In this document: in pieces, positions 18,768-26,633 of the stretch | Position numbering within the stretch: position 1 is the stretch's first letter | Layout of the letters: each line of letters begins with the position of its first letter | Assembly (NCBI RefSeq): GCF_009768885.1 | Contig: NZ_WSQA01000010.1 | Location: 62,001 to 126,000 of the forward strand | Direction: 5' to 3' | Source of the DNA: Sphingobacterium humi | GTDB lineage: Bacteria > Bacteroidota > Bacteroidia > Sphingobacteriales > Sphingobacteriaceae | DNA: 64,000 bases | Notes under the pieces: model-generated | Database searches by the model: none | What the model saw: only the letters and a program-made list of their open reading frames with translations | What the model was told of the DNA's origin: nothing | Position numbers and translations under genes: made by a program

Positions 18768-19418
18768 ATGGCAAGAAAGAGAAAATTCGGTTTCGGAATC
18801 AATTCCCTGATTAACTGGGGTGCATCTGTAGTAATTATCGGCTTGATGTTCAAAATCCTTTATCTTCCGGGCGGAGAGTGGATGATTGGTATTGGTTTGG
18901 CTGTGGAAGCTGTCCTGTTTTTTATCATGGGATTCTTATCTGCCGAACAAGATGTAGATTGGACCCGCGTTTATCCGGAGTTGGATGAAGACTACCGTGG
19001 TGAGTTGCCAACCCGCAGCACGTCACAGGCGGTTGCTCTGCCGGCAGCTGTTGGTAATACGGCAGCCTTAGATAAACTATTGCAGGATGCTAAAATCGAT
19101 GAGAACTTAATCGGGAACCTAGGCGATGGCCTTCGTACCTTTGGTGATAAAGTGGCGGCTATTTCAAAAGTGGCCGATACAGCAACAGCTACCAATCAGT
19201 TTGCCGATAAATTAAATGCGGCAGCAACGGGAGCTTCTCAATTAAGCCATGCTTTCGAGCGTGCAGCAGCGGATTTGCAGACCTTCAATGAGTCGGCAAC
19301 CGATATGCAACAATTTAAAGAGCAAGTCAATACTTTCAATAAGAACTTATCATCGTTGAATGCCATTTACGGAAACATGCTTTCAGCTATGAATCCGAAT
19401 GCCGGAAATAGATCATAA
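18768..19418 (+). CDS. gldL: GldL/PorL, inner-membrane motor protein of the type IX secretion system
   Basis: Inner-membrane proton-driven motor component that works with GldM. Two adjacent transmembrane helices near the N-terminus (about residues 11-30, LINWGASVVIIGLMFKILYL, and 38-56, IGIGLAVEAVLFFIMGF) carry a buried glutamate in VEAVLF, the kind of residue implicated in proton flow. The rest, after DEDYRGELP, is cytoplasmic and helical, rich in Ala, Asn, Asp and Gln, as expected of the long coiled part of GldL. 216 residues, slightly on the short side of the family. The gap to gldM is 51 bp. Confidence 0.94.
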   Translation: MARKRKFGFGINSLINWGASVVIIGLMFKILYLPGGEWMIGIGLAVEAVLFFIMGFLSAEQDVDWTRVYPELDEDYRGELPTRSTSQAVALPAAVGNTAALDKLLQDAKIDENLIGNLGDGLRTFGDKVAAISKVADTATATNQFADKLNAAATGASQLSHAFERAAADLQTFNESATDMQQFKEQVNTFNKNLSSLNAIYGNMLSAMNPNAGNRS

Positions 19419-19469
19419 CATAGTTTGAACTCGATTTTTTAACCCTTTAAAAAATAGCAAGACGTCGTT

Positions 19470-20993
19470 ATGGCAGGCATAAAAGAAACTCCAAGGCAGA
19501 AGATGATCGGGATCCTATATTTGGTTCTACTAGGCTTAGTAGCACTAAATGTGAGCGATTCCCTGTTAGATGCCTTCAAGAATTTGGGCGATAGTTTAAA
19601 AACATCGACCGTGAATACCCAAACGGGTATAGATAATATGTTCCTATCCTTCCAGGAAACAAAAATGAAGGAAAACCCCGAGCGTGCAAAACCTTTATTG
19701 GAGAAAGCCGAACAAGCCCGTAAAATTGTGGCCGGCCTAACCAATAAATTAAAAGAGTATGATGCGCTATTTGCCGAACACGGCGGTGGGATAAACGAAA
19801 AAACCGGCGACTTGAAGTTCCGTAGCAGTACGGATATTTCACCGCGGTTAATGGTGAAAGAAGGCCGTGCAAAACAATTGCGCGACTTGATTAATAAAAC
19901 TGCTGAAGATTTACGCAAGCTGACCAACAACGAGGTGAATTTTTCACTGAGTGCCGAAAATCCGGCTGCGCGTGCTGGCTTGAAGAAAACCTGGGAGCAG
20001 GCTAACTTTGGTGAAGGAATTCCGCTGGCAGCAGCTATGACCGCCATTGAGAAGATTAATGCCGATGCCAAGAATGCAGAATCTGCTGTGGTGAAGCATA
20101 TCTTCGGTAAAATGGATCAGGCGGTGGTTAATTTGGACCGTTTTGCGGCCGTTGCTGTAGCGCCTACATCTTATTTAATTCAAGGACAGCCCTACACAGC
20201 GAAGGTATTTTTAACGGCTTACGATTCAAAATCGAACCCGCAAATCTCGGTAAACGGTTCGCCGCTACAAGTGGTGGATGGCCAAGGGATGTATTCGGTG
20301 AATACTTCTTCTGAAGGAGTGTTCAACTGGCGCGGTACCATTCAGGTGCAACAAACGGATGGTACGGTTAAAACCTACGAAACAGAGCCGATATCTTATC
20401 AGGTAGCCCGTCCATCGGCCGTGGTATCACCTGATAAAATGAACGTATTGTACATTGGTGTAGACAACCCGATTTCGGTGTCGGCACCAGGTATTCCGAA
20501 GGAGAACTTACTTGTTTCCGGATCGGGCGTATCCATTTCCGGATCGGGCGGTAAATACAATGCGCGTGTTTCATCAACGGGTGAGGCAACAGTGAATGTA
20601 TCGGCTAAGATTGGCGACAAAACCCAACAGCTGAGCAGCACCAAGTTCCGGGTGAAGCGTATTCCTAAACCTACAGCGCGGGTTGCTGGAAAAACAGGCG
20701 GTCGTATTTCGGCGGCACAGTTACGCGGACAAAACGTGGTAGCGGCCTCCTTAGACAACTTTGAATTTGATGCGAAATTTAGTATTTCTAAATTCAATAT
20801 GTATATAGCAAAACCACGTGTAGACCCTATTGGTCCGTATACCACCAGTGGTTCCAACTTCAGTTCACAAATGAAGACGGGGCTTTCCGGGGTAACTAGC
20901 GGATCGGTCGTGATGATCTACGATATCGTGGGCGTAGGACCGGATGGTGTTGCGCAAAACCTGGATCCTATTACTTTCCAGGTGACGAATTAA
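19470..20993 (+). CDS. gldM: GldM/PorM, periplasm-spanning shaft of the type IX secretion system
   Basis: Couples the GldL motor to the GldKN ring. It starts with the family-typical MAGIKETPRQKMIGILYLVL, a short cytoplasmic tail plus one transmembrane helix. A periplasmic helical D1 domain to about residue 225 is followed by three beta-rich domains: GldM repeats beginning SYLIQGQPYTAKVFLTAYD, then YIGVDNPISVSAPGIPKENL, then the C-terminal FSISKFNMYIAKPRVDP. The length of 507 residues matches the family. Position three of four in gldKLMN. Confidence 0.96.
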   Translation: MAGIKETPRQKMIGILYLVLLGLVALNVSDSLLDAFKNLGDSLKTSTVNTQTGIDNMFLSFQETKMKENPERAKPLLEKAEQARKIVAGLTNKLKEYDALFAEHGGGINEKTGDLKFRSSTDISPRLMVKEGRAKQLRDLINKTAEDLRKLTNNEVNFSLSAENPAARAGLKKTWEQANFGEGIPLAAAMTAIEKINADAKNAESAVVKHIFGKMDQAVVNLDRFAAVAVAPTSYLIQGQPYTAKVFLTAYDSKSNPQISVNGSPLQVVDGQGMYSVNTSSEGVFNWRGTIQVQQTDGTVKTYETEPISYQVARPSAVVSPDKMNVLYIGVDNPISVSAPGIPKENLLVSGSGVSISGSGGKYNARVSSTGEATVNVSAKIGDKTQQLSSTKFRVKRIPKPTARVAGKTGGRISAAQLRGQNVVAASLDNFEFDAKFSISKFNMYIAKPRVDPIGPYTTSGSNFSSQMKTGLSGVTSGSVVMIYDIVGVGPDGVAQNLDPITFQVTN

Positions 20994-21014
20994 TCGACTT
21001 ATCGGATTTTTGAC

Positions 21015-22064
21015 ATGAAAAAATTACTAATAGCGGCAGCAGTTTTGGTTTCCTTGCAGGCGAAAGCCCAGCAAGAAAACCTGAACAATAGCATTGACCC
21101 CGTGGCAGTGGATACCCTGCCGCCTGTGGATGGGTATGTGGTGAAATCGGATTTTGAAAACAGGAAAGTCGTGCCTTATGCCAATATCCGCCAAACAGAT
21201 ATTGCCTTCAGTAAACGGGTATGGCGCGAAATGGACTTGCGGGAAAAGATGAACCAAGCCTTTGCTTCTCCAAAGTCTAGCCTGATCAATATTTTATTGG
21301 AAGCCATACAAGAAGGTAAACTGCGGGCCTACGACCCGACACCAACCAAGGATGACCCCAATGGTGATTCCTTTAAAACCCGCTTAGCACCCGACCAGGT
21401 GATGGCGCGTTTTGGTGGAGACTCCATATTGGTAGAAGAATTTAACGAGAATAACGAGGTTATTGGTTCAAGCTATCAGCAACGTGACTTCGATGCTACG
21501 CAAGTGGTGAAATTTCGGATTAAAGAAGATTGGATTTTCGATAAACAACGCTCGGTATTTGAAGCGCGTATTGTAGGGATTGCACCTTTGATTACGCCAC
21601 AGATTCCAGGCGCTACGGATATGCCGATTATTCCGGGCGATGCAGCGGCACCGGCTGCCGGAAATACAGGGGCTGATCCGTTTGATCCATTTGCGGTGCC
21701 AGCGCAGAATACGCAAGAGACCACCACAAATGATGCGCCTCCTGCTGATGCGGCTTTACCGCCGGTAACTAGCGATGCCTTTGTTCCGCAAATCGATGCC
21801 ACACCGGCCTTCTGGGTATACTTTCCGGAAGCGCGCCATGTCTTGGTGAACAAGGAGGTAATGAACCGCCATAACGACGCTACAGGCTTAAGTTATGACG
21901 ATATCTTTATCAAACGCATGTTTTCCAGCTATATCGTAAAACAATCGAACCCGGAAGACTTACGGATTAAGGATTACCTTTCCGATGATATGGATCGTTT
22001 GTTTGAATCGGAAAGAATCAAAAAAACTTTGATGGACTACGAGCAAGATCTCTGGTCTTACTAA
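21015..22064 (+). CDS. gldN: GldN/PorN, periplasmic ring component of the type IX secretion system
   Basis: Periplasmic protein that forms the outer-membrane-associated ring with GldK. It has a Sec signal peptide (MKKLLIAAAVLVSLQAKAQQ, cut near residue 19). The mature body begins after a short linker with YANIRQTDIAFSKRVWREMD, a conserved GldN segment. It also contains FRIKEDWIFDKQRSVFEARI and FWVYFPEARHVLVNKEVMNR, and ends SYIVKQSNPEDLRIKDYL. A Pro/Ala/Asn-rich insertion of about 60 residues (around 195-255) separates the two conserved parts. It is the last gene of the cluster, 21 bp after gldM. Confidence 0.94.
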   Translation: MKKLLIAAAVLVSLQAKAQQENLNNSIDPVAVDTLPPVDGYVVKSDFENRKVVPYANIRQTDIAFSKRVWREMDLREKMNQAFASPKSSLINILLEAIQEGKLRAYDPTPTKDDPNGDSFKTRLAPDQVMARFGGDSILVEEFNENNEVIGSSYQQRDFDATQVVKFRIKEDWIFDKQRSVFEARIVGIAPLITPQIPGATDMPIIPGDAAAPAAGNTGADPFDPFAVPAQNTQETTTNDAPPADAALPPVTSDAFVPQIDATPAFWVYFPEARHVLVNKEVMNRHNDATGLSYDDIFIKRMFSSYIVKQSNPEDLRIKDYLSDDMDRLFESERIKKTLMDYEQDLWSY

Positions 22065-22090
22065 AAAACTGATAATCATCATTTTTTACT

Positions 22091-22175
22091 AAAATATTTC
22101 TACATAATTTGCCATAGAATCGCGATAAAAAAGTAAGCTGCGATGATTTGGGAATATTTATTGTAGAAATATTTT
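22091..22175. repeat. 14-bp perfect inverted repeat between gldN and the JmjC-like gene
   Basis: AAAATATTTCTACA at 22091-22104 is exactly complementary to 22162-22175; the loop is 57 nt. The right arm overlaps the promoter region of the next gene, so it could be an operator or a weak attenuating structure. It is not a typical terminator: the stem is AU-rich and the loop long. Confidence 0.6.
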
Positions 22176-22178
22176 TTT

Positions 22179-22186
22179 TATGTTTG
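22179..22186 (+). promoter_or_regulatory. -7 promoter box for the JmjC/cupin-like gene
   Basis: TATGTTTG fits TAnnTTTG. A TTG at 22161-22163 is only 15 nt upstream, short of the usual 19-20. The box favours the GTG start at 22211 over the more upstream ATG at 22148. Confidence 0.5.
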
Positions 22187-22210
22187 TACAAACACATAAA
22201 CGGTAATCTT

Positions 22211-23080
22211 GTGAAATTAAAACCTGTTAATAGTATCTCTGGGATTGCTCCGAACGACTTTATCAAAGATTATTTGAATAAAGGTCAACCGGTCATCATC
22301 AAGGACTTTGTCAGCAAAGACAGCCCTTGTTGGACCAAATGGAGCTACGACTATTTCAAGGAAATAGCGGGTAATGAGCAAATCGATATTTACGGACGTG
22401 AGGAAGAGTCGCAGAACCATGCTGCGAGCCCTCCTGTTGGCCGTATGAGCTTTGGGGAGTACTTGGATACCATTAGCAAGGAACCGACGGAATTGCGCCT
22501 GTTTTTATTCAATTTGATGAAATTGAGACCGGAGTTAAAGAAGGATGTCATCTTTAACGATGTGACAGGAGGTAAGGTGTTGCAATGGCTGCCCTACATG
22601 TTCTTCGGAGGTGAAGGTTCGGCTACAAGAAACCACTTCGATATCGATATGTCGCATGTGTTTATCACGCAGTTTCAAGGAAAGAAAAGGATCTGGTTGT
22701 TTCCAAACGATCAGTCGGACTTGATGTATAAATTGCCTTATAACTTCCATAGCATTGCCAACTTGAAGAAAAGCAGCGTGCAGGAATATCCGGGATTGGA
22801 ATTTCTGGATGGTTATGAAGCCTTGATCGGGCCGGGTGAAACCTTGTATATGCCGGCAGGCTGGTGGCATTATATTCAATACGAAACGGAAGGTTATTCC
22901 ATTTCGGTTCGGGCTTTGGCCAATTCCTTCTCGGAGAAGTTGAAAGGGGCGAGAAACTTATTTGTGACCCGCCATTTTGATGATACCATGCGGAAGATTT
23001 TTAAGGACAAATGGTTCGATTATAAAATTAAGACAGCAAAGACCAGGGCGAACAAAGCCATGAAAAAGTATAAAAAATAA
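22211..23080 (+). CDS. JmjC/cupin-8-like Fe(II)/2-oxoglutarate-dependent oxygenase
   Basis: Probable protein hydroxylase of the FIH-type cupin-like family. The metal site is visible as HFDID (His-x-Asp) in SATRNHFDIDMSHVF and the distal His in MPAGWWHYIQYE. GPGETLYMPAGWWH is the classical cupin-8 block. FPNDQSDLMYKLPYNFHS and the segment VIIKDFVSKDSPCWTKWSYD match the N-terminal part of such enzymes. An ATG at 22148 gives a 21-residue extension that crosses the -7 box at 22179, so the GTG at 22211 (VKLKPVNS) is preferred; this choice is inference. It stands alone downstream of gldN with its own terminator. The target protein is unknown. Confidence 0.85.
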   Translation: MKLKPVNSISGIAPNDFIKDYLNKGQPVIIKDFVSKDSPCWTKWSYDYFKEIAGNEQIDIYGREEESQNHAASPPVGRMSFGEYLDTISKEPTELRLFLFNLMKLRPELKKDVIFNDVTGGKVLQWLPYMFFGGEGSATRNHFDIDMSHVFITQFQGKKRIWLFPNDQSDLMYKLPYNFHSIANLKKSSVQEYPGLEFLDGYEALIGPGETLYMPAGWWHYIQYETEGYSISVRALANSFSEKLKGARNLFVTRHFDDTMRKIFKDKWFDYKIKTAKTRANKAMKKYKK

Positions 23081-23106
23081 AAGGAGCGTTTATCGCTCCT
23101 TTTTCT
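23080..23106. terminator. bidirectional terminator between convergent genes
   Basis: AAAGGAGCG/CGCTCCTTT stem with a 5-nt loop and A/T runs on both sides. It can serve the JmjC-like gene (+) and the ModA-like gene (-). Confidence 0.8.
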
Positions 23107-23124
23107 TTTGTTTATACCGCCGGT

Positions 23125-24054
23125 TTAAGGCGTATCAAATCCGTATTTTTTATAGATGGCCTTAGCTTCTTTGGACTGCATAAAGGCCAGGAAATCGGCC
23201 GCAGCTTGTGGCCTTGGTGCATTTTTAAGGCTGGCAATCTGGTAATGTGCTTTCACATTATCCTGATCGGGAATGGGAACCTCATCTACCGGATGTTTTA
23301 ACATCTTTTGAAAGACAACCTCCGATGCCCATACCGGTGCCGCATCGGCCTGTTCGTAAAGAATGCGCATCGGGCTTTCGCGGTGGTGGATCTTGGTGAG
23401 GTAGGTGCTACCTTCTTTTACCTTGGTTTCCATAATCTGTTTTTCCAGGGCTTTTCCCCCAAGCTTATTGTATACCGATACAATCTGATTGCCTACGCCT
23501 TCCCAGGCAGGGTTCGGCATTGCAACACGCAGATCTTTCTTACCCAGGTCCTTGATGCTTTTTACCTGTTTGGGGTTGCCCTTGGGCACCATAATGGTCA
23601 GTTTGTTATAGGCATAGGTGTCGATCTTGCTGAAATGCTGTTGCATGCTGTTGATACGGTTTTTTCCAGCGGCATACACATCGGGTTTATGCGTAATACG
23701 CATGTTGCCAATGGTGATGGATCCACCTTCAATCTGCTTGGCCAGGATACCCGGCGGCAGGGTTTCCACGAAAATACGCTCGTATTCGGGGTGCTGCACT
23801 TTAAAGGCATCCAGCAATTCTGGAATACACATAAACTGATTGCCGGCAAAGAAGATCACCAACTGCGGGTCTACGATATCGCCATACAGGTCGGGGATGT
23901 TGTCGATCCCCGGAATGGTAAAGTTGACGGCCGACTCGGGCGATTTGTTCCAAGGCGGATCATAACGATGCTCTTGGGCATTAACGGGATTACTCATACT
24001 TAAAAAACCTAATACCGTGAGGCTGGCGAGCCCTAATATGCTGTTTTGTATCAT
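23125..24054 (-). CDS. exported ModA-like solute-binding protein
   Basis: Periplasmic type II binding protein. It has a signal peptide (ILGLASLTVLGFLSMSNPVNA, cut near residue 26). Two-lobed PBP features follow: LVIFFAGNQFMCIPELLDAF at the start of lobe one, GSITIGNMRITHKPDVYAAG, NKLTIMVPKGNPKQVKSIKD at the hinge and PQAAADFLAFMQSKEAKAIY at the end. The last two are typical of molybdate/tungstate or sulfonate-type binders. No ABC permease or ATPase is nearby; instead it follows dsrE-like and tsdA-like genes by 1 bp and 4 bp steps. A role in binding an anion for the cytochrome, not in transport, is possible. Ligand unknown. Confidence 0.82.
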   Translation of the reverse strand: MIQNSILGLASLTVLGFLSMSNPVNAQEHRYDPPWNKSPESAVNFTIPGIDNIPDLYGDIVDPQLVIFFAGNQFMCIPELLDAFKVQHPEYERIFVETLPPGILAKQIEGGSITIGNMRITHKPDVYAAGKNRINSMQQHFSKIDTYAYNKLTIMVPKGNPKQVKSIKDLGKKDLRVAMPNPAWEGVGNQIVSVYNKLGGKALEKQIMETKVKEGSTYLTKIHHRESPMRILYEQADAAPVWASEVVFQKMLKHPVDEVPIPDQDNVKAHYQIASLKNAPRPQAAADFLAFMQSKEAKAIYKKYGFDTP

Positions 24055-24055
24055 C

Positions 24056-24529
24056 TTAAGGTTTTACTATAGTCCAACCTTCAGCTGATCGAATCACCAA
24101 CTCTCCATTGCCACTCGGTACATATCCTATAAAAGGAAACAACTGATCTTTAGTAAGGTTTCGCTCTTGTAAGGAGTTGTTGCATTGGGCAACCCGTACA
24201 CCCTTAAAAATTAAGTCTTTAATGGCCTCTTCGAAAGGCGAGGTTTTTAGCAGAGCCTCGGTACCGCCTGAAAAAGTGATAAGTTCTACTTCCAGCTTAC
24301 CCTTTAAACGGGGGTCGTTCAGTACATTATTGATGTTTCGGATGGCCTTCTTAATGATATCCGGGTTATTGCTGTCTAACTGATAGATGACTTTGTAAAG
24401 TTCTTTGTGCGCCTGGGCGCCGGCATATTCTGCGTTTTTTTTGAGCATAGCGTCTTGATTTGATTTACTTTGAGCATGTAGGGAGATGCCGAGTAATAAA
24501 GAGCATCCCAACAATATGAATTTTCTCAT
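24056..24529 (-). CDS. exported DsrE-like sulfur-relay protein
   Basis: A signal peptide (FILLGCSLLLGISLHAQ, cut near residue 20) is followed by a DsrE/DsrF-like domain: LYKVIYQLDSNNPDIIKKAI, IRNINNVLNDPRLKGKLEVE, LITFSGGTEALLKTSPFEEA and KGVRVAQCNNSLQERNLT. The single cysteine in VAQCNNSL sits where DsrE-family proteins have their conserved Cys, which may carry persulfide. The gene lies between the tsdA-like gene (4 bp) and the binding-protein gene (1 bp), a tight operon. The role as periplasmic sulfur carrier is inferred from family and context. Confidence 0.82.
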   Translation of the reverse strand: MRKFILLGCSLLLGISLHAQSKSNQDAMLKKNAEYAGAQAHKELYKVIYQLDSNNPDIIKKAIRNINNVLNDPRLKGKLEVELITFSGGTEALLKTSPFEEAIKDLIFKGVRVAQCNNSLQERNLTKDQLFPFIGYVPSGNGELVIRSAEGWTIVKP

Positions 24530-24533
24530 GTAC

Positions 24534-25580
24534 TTAAAAATTAAATGGTCCGTATTTATGTTGTGTTAATGATAAATTGTCTGCAAAGGGTGGATAAGCG
24601 GCATCCTTTGGCTTTAAGGCCAAGTCGGGGTAATCCTTATCCTTATGTGGTTTTTCGGGTCTTTCAAAGGAATTAATGTAAGCAGCCACATCAAAGGCTT
24701 CTTCATCACTGAGCACCGGCTCCTGCGGCGATATGCCTAAGGGCATGTTGCCCTTGATAAATTTGGCGGCCGTAAGCACCCGAGCCATTCCGGCCCCATC
24801 GTTGAAGGAGTCGGCACCCCATAATGGTGGATAAACATATCCTTCCGCCGGATTGTTTGCGACTTTCGCTAATCCTAGGCCGTTTTCCTGATGGCAGCTG
24901 ACACATTGCTTCCGAAAAACAATAGCACCTTGGTTCAGGTCGGCTTTCCGATCGGGCGCCTTAAACTTCACAAAACCTTGCCCCTCAATGCGGCTTCCGA
25001 TTTTTACGTCTTTACTGATGTGCTTGATATAGCTTATCATCGCCAACATCTCCTTGCTGTCTACCGGTAGCTTCTTGCCGTTCATGCTACGTTCAAAGCA
25101 GCCGTTAATGCGTTCTTCTAGGGTGGCCACCTTGCCTTCGCGGCCACTGAATATCGGGAATACAGCACTTAAGCCTACATAAGGTGCGGCATAGGCTTTG
25201 GTGCCGGCATTTAAATGGCAACTGCCACAGGCCAAGCGATTGCCGGTATAAACGGCATTGGCTTTATTGTCGGGGCCGAGGTATTTATAGGTTTCTTTAA
25301 TCAATTGTTCGCCGTAGGCGGCCATCTTACCCTCTTCGGTATCCGGATAGGGAGCGAGTGTAAAATCGTCTACATGCTGTAAAAAGGAGGCAGCGCTGCT
25401 GTCTGCAGCTTTTGTAGGGTCATTTGCAGATTTGGCATGACTGAACCCGGAATTGATAAATGGAAATAAAAAGGTAAATAGAATCAACAGGACGAAAAGT
25501 AGCCCCATGACTTTCGCCATAGCGCTAAGCCTCTTCACCTCCGCTAGCAATTTATGGGTTGAATTTGTGTGATTTTCCAT
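24534..25580 (-). CDS. tsdA: dihaem cytochrome c, TsdA-like (thiosulfate dehydrogenase family)
   Basis: Membrane-anchored periplasmic cytochrome with two haem c sites, CGSCH at 118-122 and CVSCH at 226-230. The N-terminal helix at about 24-46 (VMGLLFVLLILFTFLFPF) anchors it. Between the haems is EERINGCFERSMNG with Cys161; TsdA enzymes use a cysteine in this place as axial ligand of the catalytic haem. The context CHLNAGTKAYAAPYVG and FPIFSGREGKVATLEERING is strongly TsdA-like. Met265 and Met279 are candidate ligands of the second haem. TsdA oxidises two thiosulfates to tetrathionate or does the reverse. The gene has its own -7 box and a LysR-type palindrome. Activity direction cannot be judged. 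Confidence 0.82.
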   Translation of the reverse strand: MENHTNSTHKLLAEVKRLSAMAKVMGLLFVLLILFTFLFPFINSGFSHAKSANDPTKAADSSAASFLQHVDDFTLAPYPDTEEGKMAAYGEQLIKETYKYLGPDNKANAVYTGNRLACGSCHLNAGTKAYAAPYVGLSAVFPIFSGREGKVATLEERINGCFERSMNGKKLPVDSKEMLAMISYIKHISKDVKIGSRIEGQGFVKFKAPDRKADLNQGAIVFRKQCVSCHQENGLGLAKVANNPAEGYVYPPLWGADSFNDGAGMARVLTAAKFIKGNMPLGISPQEPVLSDEEAFDVAAYINSFERPEKPHKDKDYPDLALKPKDAAYPPFADNLSLTQHKYGPFNF

Positions 25581-25585
25581 GGAGG

Positions 25586-25593
25586 CAAACTTA
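25586..25593 (-). promoter_or_regulatory. -7 promoter box of the tsdA-dsrE-binding protein operon
   Basis: TAAGTTTG on the minus strand is an exact TAnnTTTG match, 5 nt before the ATG, so transcripts would have almost no leader. No TTG at the -33 position, which fits a promoter that needs an activator. Confidence 0.55.
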
Positions 25594-25626
25594 AGGCTCC
25601 CGGAAGAGTTGCTAAAACGATATTAG

Positions 25627-25641
25627 GTTATAGGCTATAAC
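25627..25641 (-). promoter_or_regulatory. LysR-type operator in front of tsdA
   Basis: GTTATAG-G-CTATAAC is a perfect 15-bp interrupted palindrome containing the T-N11-A signature (TTATAGGCTATAA). It is centred about 40-55 bp upstream of the predicted transcription start, where LysR-family activators bind. A second palindrome, ATAACT-TTT-AGTTAT at 25637-25651, overlaps it and runs into the stop codon of the regulator gene. Confidence 0.6.
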
Positions 25642-25643
25642 TT

Positions 25644-26552
25644 TTAGTTATCGAAAGCGCCGAGCTCCCCCTGTAAAAAGCGAAGGAACTGCTTAGGAAG
25701 CCCCGATATTTCGCCATGCAGATGCACCAGGTAGAGGTGCCGTTCCATATGGATGTCGGGAATCTCGACCTCCCGGATGCTCTTGTTCTCCAGTTCTTTG
25801 ATGACGGCATGTTTGGAAAGGATGCCTATGCTGTCTTTATATTGTATGTATTGCTTAATAGACTCTGAGCTAGACATTTCGACGTTGTTGTTGAGGGATT
25901 TCGCCTCAATGCCGATGGCCTTGAAATGTTGAAATACAATATCGTTGGTGCCCGAGCCATGCTCCCGAAAGATAAACTCCTGATGACGTAAATCATCTAA
26001 ACAGATCTCCGCCTTTTTGAATATCGGATGGCTGGAGCGGGCAATAAAGATCAATTGATCGTCCAGGATTTTGCTGTATTTTAAGGACTGATCTTCGGCG
26101 AGACCTTCCACAAATCCTAAGGCAATCTTCTGCTCAAATAACCATTTTGTTACATGGGCAGTATTGCCGTTGAACAGCTTTATGTTCACCAAAGGGTTCT
26201 GCTCGGTGAACTTTGCAATAATTTTGGGTAAGAGGTATTGGGCAATGGTGGTGCTGGCACCAATGACCAGGTTGCCCCGAAGCTGGTTGTTCAGCAAGCC
26301 AAGCTTATAATCGAGTTTCTCGTATTCCTTACTGATAATAGCGGCGGCATCCATCAGGGTTCGGCCAGCTTCGGTAAGCTGCAAGCGATTGCCGTTGCGT
26401 AAGAACAGCGCATGGCCGATAATGCTCTCCAACTCCTGAATATGCTTGGACACAGCCGGCTGGCTGATGAAAAGCTCGCGAGAGGTTTTGGTAAAGCTTA
26501 AGCTTTGCGCGGCATGAAAAAAGACCTTGATTCTAAAGTTTACTTCCAGCAT
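25644..26552 (-). CDS. LysR-family transcriptional regulator
   Basis: Typical LysR protein of 302 residues. The N-terminal winged helix-turn-helix reads FRIKVFFHAAQSLSFTKTSR, ELFISQPAVSKHIQELESII and GHALFLRNGNRLQLTEAG. The C-terminal co-inducer domain starts near NLVIGASTTIAQYLLPKIIA and resembles the CysB/CbbR branch, which includes many sulfur and carbon regulators. It lies 63 bp upstream of the tsdA-like gene in the same direction, with a LysR-type palindrome in the gap. Control of the sulfur cluster is a reasonable inference; the effector is unknown. Confidence 0.93.
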   Translation of the reverse strand: MLEVNFRIKVFFHAAQSLSFTKTSRELFISQPAVSKHIQELESIIGHALFLRNGNRLQLTEAGRTLMDAAAIISKEYEKLDYKLGLLNNQLRGNLVIGASTTIAQYLLPKIIAKFTEQNPLVNIKLFNGNTAHVTKWLFEQKIALGFVEGLAEDQSLKYSKILDDQLIFIARSSHPIFKKAEICLDDLRHQEFIFREHGSGTNDIVFQHFKAIGIEAKSLNNNVEMSSSESIKQYIQYKDSIGILSKHAVIKELENKSIREVEIPDIHMERHLYLVHLHGEISGLPKQFLRFLQGELGAFDN

Positions 26553-26633
26553 GGTAATGGGGTAGCTTGATAAAGCAATAGGCCGCCGGTACTGGCGGCT
26601 TGCTATTTCCGGTAAATATAAACATTCCTGCCC

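Noticed and set aside
23308..24003. 231-codon plus-strand frame opposite the ModA-like gene
   Set aside because: It is a shadow of the minus-strand gene, which has a signal peptide and conserved motifs.
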